From contig OY741265.1 of the NCBI GenBank assembly GCA_963514095.1, forward strand, positions 28,788,790-28,852,789: DNA of 64,000 nt. The letters are read 5' to 3'. The stretch comes from Eutrigla gurnardus (taxonomy: Eukaryota; Chordata; Actinopteri; Perciformes; Triglidae). Within the stretch, counting starts at the first letter, position 1; each line of letters opens with the position of its first letter. The notes under the pieces are model-generated. The model saw nothing but the letters and a program-made list of their open reading frames with translations. It did no database searches and had not been told where the DNA came from. The position numbers and the translations under genes were made by a program. Positions 1 through 10,969 of the stretch are shown here, in pieces.

Positions 1-1933
1 GTCAACATTTCCAGGGTGAAAGCTAAATGACGGAGCTGCAGCCGCTCAAACCACAGGCACGTTAAGCAAACACCTGTGGCTCAGGTGGAAAAGCAAGGCC
101 TCTCCGGCCGAGAGAAGGAGCCCTTTCTCTCCGGATCAAGCCTCTCAGCGTACGGCCACTTGACACTACGGCGGCTTAAGACTGAAAGCTGTAATTTTAT
201 TGCAGAATGTCGGGACAGTCTTTCAACCCTCTGACGTCCAAACAAGCAACAGCAACAAAGTGGGAACAGGTGACAGAAATGCAGCTATATAGCAATATTA
301 TTAGTTAAAATGTCAGTAACACATTTTTCTGAACTGGTCTCTTTAAAAAATGAATTTGCAACATGTATAGGATACTTTAAAGGGAGTGTACACTTGTTTT
401 TCCTCAAAGAAATGTCACATACAAAATTAATCTATAAACATAATTTAATGTTTTCTGTGCATCTACATGTAAACAATATAAAGCCTGTCCAATATGTTGA
501 TATACGTACTGTATGTAAGCTAGACAGAAACAGATTGTATTCCATTTGTTTAGTTCAGAATGACAGTTTGTTTTCTGCCTTTTTGTTTTGTAATAATTTG
601 AAACAAAATCATGTTTTTGCTGCCTAAACAGAAAAAATGTTTGGCTATTTGTGAAATATTTTGCTTTGACCCATGACCTTCTATATTGTTCCAATATCAG
701 CTTGGTTTCCCCTTTAACAAACTCTCTTGGTTCATGTAAGTAGTTATGTATCTATTCAATTGTCAAGTGAGTTTTAAAAATTTAGAATTTGTCACATTTC
801 CATCAACTGGTTCGGGCCAAACCAACTTGGTTTTCCATCAACCAAGTTGGCGCTACAGGCTATGCATGTCTACAGTCCACCAGTAAACAGAGTAGAGGAA
901 GTAGAGGCTATGAACCAAGAGAACATTCCAGAGAGGTCTTCAGAAATGTCTTTTAATTGTTCTTTCATGTCTAGTATTGGTCACGTTTCACGATGTCTGC
1001 AGATGAGGATTATATAAATGTTTGTATCCAGGAAGAGGCTGACAGCAGAAACAGCTCTTTAAAGGCCTTTCCATGACATCAACATCAACATTAACTGTTA
1101 CTTTTGGATAATAAAAAACTTTTTTACGTGGCTCTAGTCAGACAAGATGACAACAAAGAGATCTGTGGTGGAATCAGAATGTATTTGTTGACCCCTTGAC
1201 CTGTCCTGACTTTCTTTCTTTCAATGAGCCTAATTCTTCCTCTGGTGAGCTTCGGAGGAAATTTTTTTTTTGAAAAATGCAAAAAAGGCAAAGCCCGTTT
1301 ACAGAGTGAAGTAAAACCCATAAACCATTGCAAATGGCAACTCCCGAAAAACGTGTTGTTTCTCTTAAATGAAGACAGATTCAGTGGCTGTGCTGAATTT
1401 CGGGGAACTATTTTCTTAATATGAGCGGGAAGTTTCCAAACGAGCCATGTTGGTTAAGTTAACCCTAACGGTTAACATTTCCAGAGACATCCCTATAACA
1501 CTTAGGATTGTGGGTAGTGTAGGACTTCCCAAATAATATGTATTTTTCTGAAAAGACGACATCATACAGACATGTGGCTTCTACGGGAGCATACGGCATT
1601 GCTTCAAAAGGCTGAGTCTACCTTGGATGGCTGTGACGTTATTCATTCAGAATATGATGAGGTTTTCACTTCTGGAGTCTCACTGTTGAGCTCTGTTGTC
1701 TCCTAAAGATGGAAGTTTGCTTCATGCTTCTCTGTTCCACCAAAATCCGTCATCTGAGTGGAATCCCTGACACTAAAGCTGACGTGAACTCTTTGGGTCG
1801 CTCATACTCTGTGTGTGCTTCTTCTCGTGGCAAACCGCCATTCTCAAAACTCCTCAAAGTTCTCCACTTTCTCCACAATTCAATGTTGGCGAGGTGAAAA
1901 CCTGCCACACGGATGATGTATGCATGAACCAGA
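1..1933. other. Non-coding DNA, no recognised feature
   Basis: AT-rich non-coding sequence. The open frames are short (105 residues or fewer), lack recognisable domains and sit in unrelated frames. I see no RNA gene or clear transposon end before the TTAA motif at 1934. Confidence 0.5.
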
Positions 1934-2620
1934 TTAAAGGGATAGTTCAGAATTTTGGACATAAGACCTATTTTCCAAGTGAGCCGGTGTGTTCGAGACG
2001 TCTGGAGACGTTTTCAAGAAATTTCATTCAGTTCTTCTAGTTGCTGAGTTCGCTTATGCTATGGCTAGCGCAAGTCAATCGTTCTTAGCTAGCATGGCAT
2101 TAAAAACAGTCTTGCCCACTCCACAGTGAACCCGAGGCAAATCCATCGTAACGGCAGACTATCGATGTACATATCTGTGTTGATAGAATGTTTGAAATAA
2201 AACCAACCTTGCATTTTTAAGGATTTATGTCTCAGCAGCAGGAGCAGCGTGTCATTCTTCCTAGTAGGCTATGGCAGCGGCGGAGTGATATCACCTAGCA
2301 CTTATAAGTTACCGGTTCTATAATAGTTTGTTTACCTGCTGTCATTGCTACAGACGCAGAGTAGCCTGCAGTGCTAGTTTCTTCAATCTCACAGAAATGG
2401 ACACTTTTGGAGAATATACTGAAACTTTTGAAGACTCTGATGAGGAGTTTTTTTCCACCCAAACGTACCTGTACGAGCCTGAATATACAGAGGAAGAATT
2501 GCGGGAGAGGGATGCTCAAAGGGCAGAACGTGAACGAGCGTCTGTGGAGACCGAGATAGGGAGGGAGGCAAACAGACTTTCATGCAGGAGACTGCTGTTC
2601 GTGTACCATGTGATCTAAAA
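1934..2620 (+). mobile_element. TTAA-type DNA transposon, left end and remnant
   Basis: A TTAA at 1934-1937 is followed by AGGGATAGTTCAGAATTTTGG. This resembles the terminal sequence of many teleost TTAA-target non-autonomous elements (piggyBac or Kolobok type). The matching right end (complement of AGGGATAGTTC next to TTAA) was not found nearby, so the element is truncated or interrupted. It carries the short ORF at 2397-2618. Family assignment is inference. Confidence 0.4.
2397..2618 (+). pseudogene. Truncated acidic ORF, possibly transposon-borne P2X7-like N-terminus
   Basis: The frame opens at an ATG at 2397 and runs 73 codons. It is strongly acidic at first (MDTFGEYTETFEDSDEEFF), continues with a PEYTEEELRERDAQRAER-type charged helix, and ends with unrelated residues and a stop. 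The acidic start followed by EP-x-YTEEEL-x-E resembles the N-terminal part of 'P2X purinoceptor 7-like' proteins that are repeated in fish genomes. These normally continue into a cysteine-rich zinc-binding ballast domain, which is missing here. That makes it a fragment rather than a working gene. Recognition is from memory of the family and is tentative; a chance ORF is possible. Confidence 0.3.
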
Positions 2621-2708
2621 ATGATGACATGATGACGCAATGTCACGTCAGTCGATAGACATGTGACTCGTTTGTCAGTCAAGTCAACAACGCTCTTCTG
2701 CCAAACCT

Positions 2709-3204
2709 CACTTAGGGACCGTTGGATATTTACGGAATGGACCACCAGATGAAAATAAGGGGGGATGTCTTAATATTGTTGTTGTTGTGTGTGTGTGTGT
2801 GTGTGGGGGGGGGTTCCTCAGCTTTTGTCATGAAAACAGCAAGATTTCAAATATATTATAAAAATACATTTAGATCTGATTGATTAAACTAATCAGTCCG
2901 ATCAAGTAGAGTCCTTATGATTGGCAGTCATAATATACGACTATTAACTTACGCATTCACACAGTCGGCGAGTTTTTGCGACTGGAGCAGATGTTCAACA
3001 CATGATGTTATTGATGTGAAATATTAATAACTGACCATTCATCACTCAATATTTGGGATGTGACATATTGAGTTGATAAATTGTCCGGGGGGGTCATATT
3101 AATTCTGCCCTTCGATTGCAGGGTCATGTTAAAATAAATGTGATCAGAGGTCCGAAAATCCCTCCGGTGGGTCTTAAAATAAATAACATGCAGTCCCTAA
3201 GTGG
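2709..3204. mobile_element. Possible small element with short inverted ends
   Basis: The left edge CACTTAGGGACCG at 2709 is matched in reverse complement by CAGTCCCTAAGTG at 3190-3203. The interval contains a (GT)n-(G)n tract. No convincing target duplication was found. A short inverted match could be coincidental, so this is weakly supported. Confidence 0.25.
2778..2813. repeat. (GTT)/(GT)n-(G)9 simple repeat
   Basis: GTT units grade into (GT)n and end in a run of G. Confidence 0.9.
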
Positions 3205-3224
3205 TTTTCTTGTTAAAAAATAAT

Positions 3225-3370
3225 TTCCTGTGAAGACTGAAGTTCATTTTCAAAAGACATGTCAGTAACACGTGTATATTAACACGCTGTCACTGACACG
3301 TGATACAGCGACAGCAGGGGAACGTAGAGCATCGTAGTTTAAAGCTTTGAGTTATTTGAGTGAGAACATG
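3225..3370. repeat. Dispersed repeat family A, copy 1
   Basis: Parts of this stretch (TTTTCAAAAGACA..., ...GGGGAACGTAGAGCATCG, AGTTTAAAGCTTTGAG) recur at 8727-8895 and 31545-31720 in the same order. The longest shared block reads GAACGTAGAGCATC-AGTTTGAAGCTTTGGAGCTCTGACC. It is a decayed interspersed repeat of unknown class. Confidence 0.6.
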
Positions 3371-6185
3371 GTGGAAGAAAATCTCACCCGAAAGAAAGTA
3401 GAGCAATGTTTAACTTGCTTTGAAATGTCCTGTGTTTCCAAATCATTTTTCAATTTGTCAAATGACAAAATAAACTGTCTAGTAAGTTTGATTGAAACTA
3501 TCTGATGAGATAAGGCATAGAACAAAGCCTCTTGATATACTGTGCTGGTTTGTGACTCCACAGTTGCTTTCTACGACGGCGTTTTAGGAAAACAAAAGAC
3601 CGGAGCCGAGAGAGGGGGGCAATATTCAGAGAAAAAAGTTGCACATTTAGAGTTTATAAAGTCATATATTGACAAGAAAAAATGATGCCTTTGTGTATAA
3701 TATTCTATATTGCCCTTGTTAAGGTCCTTAGGGTGACGGCTGTTGATGGTATTGTTGGTTTTATTTATAGACTCCAAATTGTCATCTTATGGGCGTTTAT
3801 TGATTGGGCGGTTGGGCTACTAGCGGTAGTTTTCAATTGCTGTAAAAATCCGGTGAAACAAGCAATGTTGAATTTGATTCATTGTATAGCATGAGACTTG
3901 TTTATATCAGCTATATGTACACGTTCGTAGTTAGAAATGATTTTCTAGTAGGCCAACATTAAAATAAACGTCTCATGACATACACCTGTATGTAATCGGA
4001 AATTTACGACATATTTGTTGTAAATTTGCGACTTTATAATTATTTACATTTTTGACTTTTTCCCTCATACATTTTTCTTGGAATATTGCACCCTTCTCTC
4101 ACTCGTCTCCACCCCCCCTCCTGTGTATTCATAATAACACGGGACTGTTTGGCTTGGCTGAGAATAAAGGCTTGACAAATGTCTCACCAAACACGCTCTT
4201 AATGTGAAAACTTGTATTCACAACCTCCGGCCAGATTCACAAACTTTACAAGAATTCCTAGCATGTAACTTTGTGCTTGCTAAGAAAGAAAAAAATATCA
4301 AATGGTTTCATTTTATTGAAGCAAAAGTCTTAATTTGATTCCACAATTACTAATTATCCAGCTTTATAGCCAGATTGTCTTGCTTTCCGTACTCTTCCTG
4401 CCGTTTTCCTGCTGGTGTGCATGTGCTTTGACCTAAAATGTCTTGATATAAATTTTAATAGCACCTTTGTGAATGTGACCACATGGTGTCAGCTGCATGG
4501 TTTGGCAACATCAGCGAGCGAATAAACTCCCTCTGACACACCACAACAACGCAGACATATTCCAGGAAGCAAGTCAATCACCAAATATATATACAATAAC
4601 CAACATATTCCTGCATGACAACAAAACAAGCTGACGTAAATGCGGTCGCTCTTGATTGTACGTTTGTTTCTCCCTCTGTGTTTTAAAAAAACCTTTTTCT
4701 TTTCAGGCGCCGCCTGAGAAAAAGTCACCGTGTTCCACGCTCGCTGCGAGGGTCACCGCGAGAGCTTTACAGTTCACCGAGCATATCCAAACGTGTCACA
4801 GTTTCCATGTTTGAGCAGCGGTCTCGGCAGCTCGCTTTCCGTCACCGTCCCTGCCGTGTAACGGGAGCCCGGGCCCCCAAACTGGAGTTAACTCGTTCTC
4901 CGGCTCCTCGCCACCCGTTCCTGCAAGCGATGGAGGAAAACTCATAAACAGCCTCTCGCTGTGATCCGTGTCACATTGTTTGGCCCACCTGCAACCTGTA
5001 AACTCCTCACCAGGCGCTGGATGTTCTCAATTTGTTCCACCAGGAGGCCCTGGCTAGGCCTAAAGGGGGCACTGGAAGAGCATCTGGTCCGGGGCAGTAA
5101 ATACAGCAGCACGCTCACTCACTGCCTGGCTCTGGGTTCACTTTCAAGTCAATTACCGAGTCCCAGAAAAACCACGAGACGGGGAGCAGAACTTCTGTCA
5201 GGCAGCGGGGCAGATCAGGGCACAATGGAGGTTTTTAAGAGCTCAGCCATTTCGAGTGCTAAAAGTGAGAAGAAAAAAGAAACGCCGTTTCCAAGAAGCG
5301 GGGCACTCAGTTCGTATTAAATAACTAGAGAAGAATTATGATAACAACAGCAATAAACAGTAACTATGTGCTGTTGCAAGAAATCAGGAGTGGTTCACTG
5401 AAGTAAAAGTGCCAATAAATGAATGTAACAATACTCCCCCCAAAAATAAGCCAAAACTAAAAGTATTAGATAGAAAACAGTTCTCATGGGGTAAAATGTC
5501 TCCTGACTGATATCTGACTCTATGTAACATTATTCAGTCATAATAATGAAGCATCAGTGTTGCATGAATCTATGAACGTCGTCTGGGGGAGAGATTTCTG
5601 GGGTTTAGTCTGCAGATTTCGGTCGTGACTTACTTTTCCATGTCCTGCTCATGTTATATTCAGTTGTTTGCCCTTTTTGCCCCCCCAACAATATTCCTAC
5701 TAATCTGCTTATCCGGTTAACATCATCTGGTCCATTTGAGGAGCTCGCCATCACATCTTCATCACCGGGGCAGACGCCGTTCTCTGCTGTTTGGCGGGTC
5801 GAAACCTTAAAATGTCATTTATTACGTCAAAACATGGAAAGTGGAACGGCAGGATGGGGTTTTTTTTGTTTTTCCACTGGTGGCAGACTTGTTGGACCAT
5901 GTGAACTCGGCTTTCCTTCCTTCCTTCATAATGTTAAAAGTAGGTGTGTTTCTCCTTCTTGTCTTGTCTCCATGCATTTCTCCTCCAGCTTTACTAACTC
6001 TTGGCTAGTTGGTTTGTGTCCAACGAACAGAGCTGGATGTAAAAAGGAAAGAGAACCTGTGTCACAAAGTGATGTAAAAACACCAACTGATACTCATATT
6101 GTGAATGTGACGTAGACGTCCAAAGAACGCTGCTAAAACCTGAATAATATCAACATCACTCATGTATTCATCTGAAGATCCATTC
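3371..6185. other. Non-coding DNA, no recognised feature
   Basis: No gene, RNA or complete repeat recognised. Frames at 3682-3894 (70 aa, hydrophobic), 4961-5320 (119 aa) and 5651-6115 (154 aa) show no family features, splice context or conserved motif and are treated as chance. Confidence 0.5.
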
Positions 6186-6339
6186 AGAATAAGAAATCCA
6201 TCCATCCATCCATCCATCCATCCATTGTCTACCGCTTATCCTGTATTTTAGGGTCGCGGGGGGGCTGGAGCCGATCCCAGCTGTCATTGGGCGAAGGCAG
6301 GGTACACCCTGGACAGGACGCCTGTCTAGAATAAGAAAT
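6186..6339 (-). mobile_element. 5'-truncated SINE/LINE tail with 12-bp target duplication
   Basis: On the - strand this is the 3' tail of a very common teleost retroposon: GGTGTACCCTGCCTTCGCCC, a GC-rich stretch, then CAGGATAAGCGGTAGACAATGG and a (GATG)n tail, seen on the + strand as (CATC)n. The body is 6198-6327. It is flanked by identical AGAATAAGAAAT at 6186-6197 and 6328-6339, which is diagnostic of LINE-type insertion. Related copies lie at 24083-24250 and 42590-42635. Confidence 0.85.
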
Positions 6340-8334
6340 AATTTAGTATAATGTGTTTACATGACCCATATCCAATTAGGAATATAGTCATATTCACAAT
6401 AATTGTGAATAAGAGTTTGCATGTGTGGCCCGTCTAACTGTGAGCAGCAGATCTAGAGAATCTATATACCGACAACGCCATCTTAGGACTTTCACCTAAG
6501 AGTATACTCCTTTAACTTTAATATCTCAGAGGGGGTTTCCCGAAAACATCCCATACACAGGTCCACACACAAATGAATACAGGCACGTATGATGTATAAG
6601 TTAACAATCTTTATTTCTTGCAGTAAACAATTTTATTAAGTTAACTCTAAAACATTTATATATACTTAGCAGGTCCTTCACTGACCCCCACTGACAACTC
6701 ACGGTCTGATCTGAGCGGACAAGATTGAACTCCAGTAGCTTCAAAGCTTGTCTATGCGACAAGAGCAGTGCGACTGGTTACGCTAAGTACGCAGAGCAAC
6801 GCGACTGGTTACAACTAAACAGAGCAACGCTAATTAAACAAAGCGAGGCTAATAAAACAGAGGCTAACTACCCAGAGCAAGGCTAATAAAACAGAGGCTA
6901 AATAGAGCAAGGCTAGTAAAAGGAGAGGCTGCATCGAGCAGCATCAGCGCTAATAGCCGTTAGCAGCTACGGCGGCAGCAGCGGCAGCTAACCGGACAGG
7001 GGGACACACACACCCACACCATCCCGGCCCACCGCGCCAACCTGCGGAAAACCGCACAGACGCCGGGATACGATGGCTCGGCGGAGCTGCCAACACGCAG
7101 CACCCGCTTCAGCAGAAGAGAGAGAGACTAAATAACTGGGGGGGGGGGGGGGGGGGGGGTATATAAATCACCCCGCATTAGCGGCCGAGACCACGGCGGC
7201 ACTACAGGTGCCGGAAAGGGGCGTGTCACACCTGCCGCGATCGCCATACCTGTCGCAAAACAGACTAACGAGGACACCAAAGAACCGAAATGAATAGATA
7301 CCATATATCATCCGTTTACACATGTGTTTACGACCACATTTGTAGCCAGTTTATAAGTGAAACCAATAAAAAGCCGCCATCATCAGACAATAGCCAGTGG
7401 GTTCCCACGTTGGATTTCGGCCAATGCATTCAACCACAGCCTGTTCCAACGTGATTGGTCAATACTCCTCGTAACCCGGAACACCTCCGATACCAGAATG
7501 TTGCCTCCAGATTCTACATGTGAATGCAGAACATGGAAAAGTTGTAAAGTGGATTGATGGAGATGCAAACCAATTAGGTTGATCATACAGGAGGAGGCAC
7601 GCAGCAGCTGGCATGTGATCTTCAGCGAAAGTTTTAGCATCTGGTCTATTTTCTCTGCGTGACCCGAATGGATCTGGCAAGAAAACACAGTCATAATCTA
7701 CTACAAACAATATAAATGATATATTTATACATCACATAAATGATCACATTCTGATAAATCCTCATATTTATGCATCCAACGCAGTCTCACGGCAGTTCAT
7801 GGCATTTTAATTTGTGGAAATGCAGTCACTGAGAATGACTTTCCAACTCATGTATTTGGATTGGAATTATTGTTTGTGCTACAAAAAAAAGTTTGTTTTT
7901 AGTTAGTTAGGTTTCAGAAAAAGCATCGTGGTTGGGCTTAAAAATGGACAATTCATGTCCCTGTATGCAGAACCAATAGATTGCTTTTCATTTCACGAAG
8001 TACCGTGAGATTATTTTATTTCATCAGCTTCAGCTGTATTTTGTGTTTGTGCTACTAAATACATTTCTGCAAACCACGAATACATTAAATTAACGTTTTT
8101 GCATCTGAGCAAGTGAAATATTGACTTCCCATTGTTAAAAGTTTCGAGTATAACAATGAGAATGTCCTCCAAGGGCAGCTGGGTCATGCAAACACAGGAC
8201 TTTCACCCATGAGATGGCTGTTTATGACCCGTATGGAACTAAGTAAAAGTTCACATTTTATAAGTAATGTGAATGGCGTTAGCGTCAACAGTCACTTAAC
8301 TCATTTGTCGCCTGTGAGTCGTTAGTCTGTGAAG
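6340..8334. other. Non-coding DNA with degenerate repeats and a poly-G tract
   Basis: Around 6770-6920 a phrase like GAGCAAGGCTAATAAAACAGAG recurs imperfectly four to five times. GC-rich sequence follows (6950-7260) with the poly-G tract at 7138. This block could be a decayed mobile element, but no termini were identified. From 7300 to 8334 I see nothing. Confidence 0.4.
7138..7159 (+). repeat. Poly-G run of 22
   Basis: Twenty-two consecutive G, followed by TATATAAAT. It is a potential G-quadruplex and a likely site of sequencing length error. Confidence 0.9.
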
Positions 8335-8720
8335 TTAAAGTGATGGTTCGGAGTAAAATGCACCCTAGGTCATTTCCACCATGACATCCAGCCAAATACC
8401 CCCTCAGAAGCAGCGGTAGTGTTAGCAGCCGAGGATAGAAGCTATCAGGCAAGCAAACTCCTGGTGTACTTACAAACTTTCAAATCCCTCGTTTTGTGAG
8501 TATGTGTACTACTGCAGAAGTTTGGTAACATTCCATGCATTATTACTGGGGTAATTTACAAGATATACACACTGTACCATCACGCCAGTACTAACCATTT
8601 GGCTGATAGCCCTATCTTGACCAATGTTGACCATCGCTAAAAATGCTTCTGAGGGGTATTTGGCTGGATGTCATGGTGGAAATGACCTAGGGTGCATATC
8701 ACTCCCAACCATCACTTTAA
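8335..8720. mobile_element. 378-bp TTAA-flanked MITE
   Basis: The element 8339-8716 is bounded by TTAA at 8335-8338 and 8717-8720. Terminal inverted repeats of about 80 bp begin AGTGATGGTTCGGAGT on the left and AGTGATGGTTGGGAGT on the right (complement). They match nearly throughout, including the CACCCTAGGTCATTTCCACC core. It has no coding capacity, so it is non-autonomous. TTAA targets are typical of piggyBac and Kolobok transposases; which one mobilised it is unknown. Confidence 0.85.
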
Positions 8721-8726
8721 CATTTC

Positions 8727-8895
8727 CTAAACTTAACAAAGTGGTTTTGTTGCCTAAACCTAACTTCCTGTGGAGATGGAAGTTTCGTTTGAAAAGACAC
8801 TATGTATGTAACCAGCGTATTTGGACATGTGATGAAGTGACGTTGGAGGGAAACATAGTTCATCATAGTTTGGAGCTCTGACCAGCTGAGTCAGT
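8727..8895. repeat. Dispersed repeat family A, copy 2
   Basis: Shares with 31545-31720 the phrases TTGCCTAAACCTAACTTCCTG, TTTGAAAAGACACT-TGTATGTAAC and AGTTTGGAGCTCTGACC. The phrase GTTTTGTTGCCTAAACC also occurs singly at about 51740. Confidence 0.7.
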
Positions 8896-9859
8896 GAGAA
8901 CGTGTTGTATCTAATGTAACTTGCAGATTTTTAAGGCCGTCTCCCAGCCTCGAAACTTTGCCTGCAATTTCTTATTTGTGCGATGAACTTAACCAGCTGG
9001 CGACACACGCGATCACGATCGCACACAAACCCAAACTCCGATGCACAACTCCCGATCTTCTTCTGGTTTGATCAAAGCGGCATTTAACAGCATGACACCT
9101 GGCCAACACGCACACGATTACATTTACACACACACACGCAGATACATGCATGCACACGCAGTCTTAACTGTGAGCAGATGGCATTGAGCGAAAGTCTGAA
9201 GGGGAAACCGACAAGAAGCAACCAGGGAGAATTATTCTGGTCCTAAAGGGACAATTCACCAAAACAAGCTGTAAACGAGCTGTAAACAAAGAAATCTGTT
9301 TTCTTTCTTTTTTCGGCTGCTGTTCCAGAACCTCCTTCCCAGCGCCAGCTCAGACCGACAGGAGACATATCAAAAGCTTTATTTGACACACTATTTGTTT
9401 TGCTGTTGTTGTTTTTACTTGAGTTTGATTTTCATAATATCAAAATAAGGGAAAACCATGTTTATCAACCACAACACAGACAAAATGTTGGCGTTGTACA
9501 TTTTATATCACCTGCATATCGTGCCTGCAGAAAGGCACAATGAAACAGTCGTATCATGTTGTGAAACAATTGGTTAGGTTAAGGCAATTAAACTACTTGG
9601 TTACGGTTGACATTTCCTTTAGGTCACATGGGACACAAACTGCGGCCTCCTCTGTGAAAGTCCTGTGTATGTTTGACCCGTTCACCAATCCTGCCAACCA
9701 CCCTTCGTGGACTTTCTCACTTTTCTAGCACGTAACTTTCAATAATTGTTGTACAATATGTCACTTGCTCTATTACTACTCTTGTTATAGTACTATTGCT
9801 TCTGTTGATACGACGTCTACTGTTATTACTACTGTTACTATACTACTACCAACACCAAA
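8896..9859. other. Non-coding DNA, no recognised feature
   Basis: Contains a short CA-rich patch at about 9110-9160 and a sequence at about 9244 (AAAGGGACAATTCACC) resembling a TTAA-element end, but no element boundaries. No gene seen. Confidence 0.4.
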
Positions 9860-10235
9860 TGTAGATGGAACCCAAGGGCCTGGTCTGCACGAGATCCCTG
9901 CCTAAAATCCTGTTATGGCAGTTTTTTCTCACCACTGTCGCTGTAACGATTGCTCCTGGTGATGTTGGGACTTTGAAAAGGTATTGACTTTGAAAATCAT
10001 GAAGTCATTCTAGTCCTGCTTAATGTGTAAAGTGTCCTGAGATTACTTCTGTTGTGAAATGACACTAAATGAATACAATTGAATTGCTCTGACCCAATGC
10101 AAAACGTACAATGTCAGCATTTTTACAGATGAGTAGAACTGAATACACTAGAAGCAGAAAAATTAGAGCCGAAGCTGATGACACAACTAGTCACGAAATT
10201 GGTTAATTTATAAATAAAATTGAATTGAATTGAAT
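9860..10235 (+). mobile_element. Decayed LINE/SINE-like 3' ends with ATTGAATTG tails
   Basis: The stretch 9875-10087 (GCACGAGATCCCTGCCTAAAA... TAAAGTGTCCTGAGATTACTTCTGTTGTG... ACAATTGAATTG) has the wording of a common teleost retroposon 3' end. That end normally closes with a TATAAATAAAATTGAATTG-type tail. A second tail-like run, AATAAAATTGAATTGAATTG, is at about 10214-10234. Class and boundaries are uncertain. Confidence 0.45.
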
Positions 10236-10969
10236 ACATTTTTGTCCATTGGTGGACTTTTGTAACGCAGTGTTGTCCCGATTGACAGAAGAAGAAAAGA
10301 AATGTGGTTCAGGCACGAATGATACTTCCAATTAAAATACATTAGTGTTAACGTCATACTGGACGACACCAAAAAAGTGGGAAATTCATATCCATGTACA
10401 TGAATCAGTATGAATTCAATGTCAGGAATTGGCGTGAGAATGTGTTGTTTGGGAATGTCAATAGTTCTGCAGCTAATTGCCCCCTCCAAAACAAACTGTT
10501 ACACAAAGTAACATTTTGACCTGTTGAAACGAAAAGGGATTGCGAGTTATTAGGATTTGTTCTCTGGAGACCATGAATGTCTGAACCAAATTTCATTGAC
10601 CAACAGTGGGCAGGACATGCCAGTGCATATCAGTCGAGATGGTGCTACATGAAAAGTCAAGAGGATCACCACATTGACAAAGACCATGAATGTCTCAGAT
10701 TGTTTCATTAAACAAATGATTTCATTAAAAAACAGGAGTCTGACAGAGGACATGGCAAGGAATCGCCAATATTATTCTAATTCACAATCTGGGGATCATG
10801 AATGTCTAAACCAATATTTATGGTAATCCAGTTTGGACCAAAGTGTTGTACCGCCCAGCTGAATCTGGCACAGACATTCATGATCCCCCAACGATGATTT
10901 TTGGTACCATCTCGTTATACTGGAGGGAAAGCATCTCTAATATCTCCAACACATGGCAACTCAAACCAT
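10236..10969. repeat. Decayed dispersed repeat with recurring CATGAATGTCT phrase
   Basis: The phrase (G)A(C/T)CATGAATGTCT is repeated at about 10570, 10683 and 10797, and as a complement near 10873. A related phrase is at 40940. An adjacent phrase, GATACTTCCAATTAAAATACATTAG (about 10320), recurs near 33357. These look like scraps of old transposons. No gene. Confidence 0.4.

Noticed and set aside
3682..3894. 70-codon hydrophobic frame resembling a small membrane protein
   Set aside because: AT-rich DNA often yields such frames; no conserved context or second exon seen.
5651..6115. 154-codon open frame
   Set aside because: No family features, no conserved motif, and runs up to repeat DNA; GC and codon use look like the surrounding non-coding sequence.
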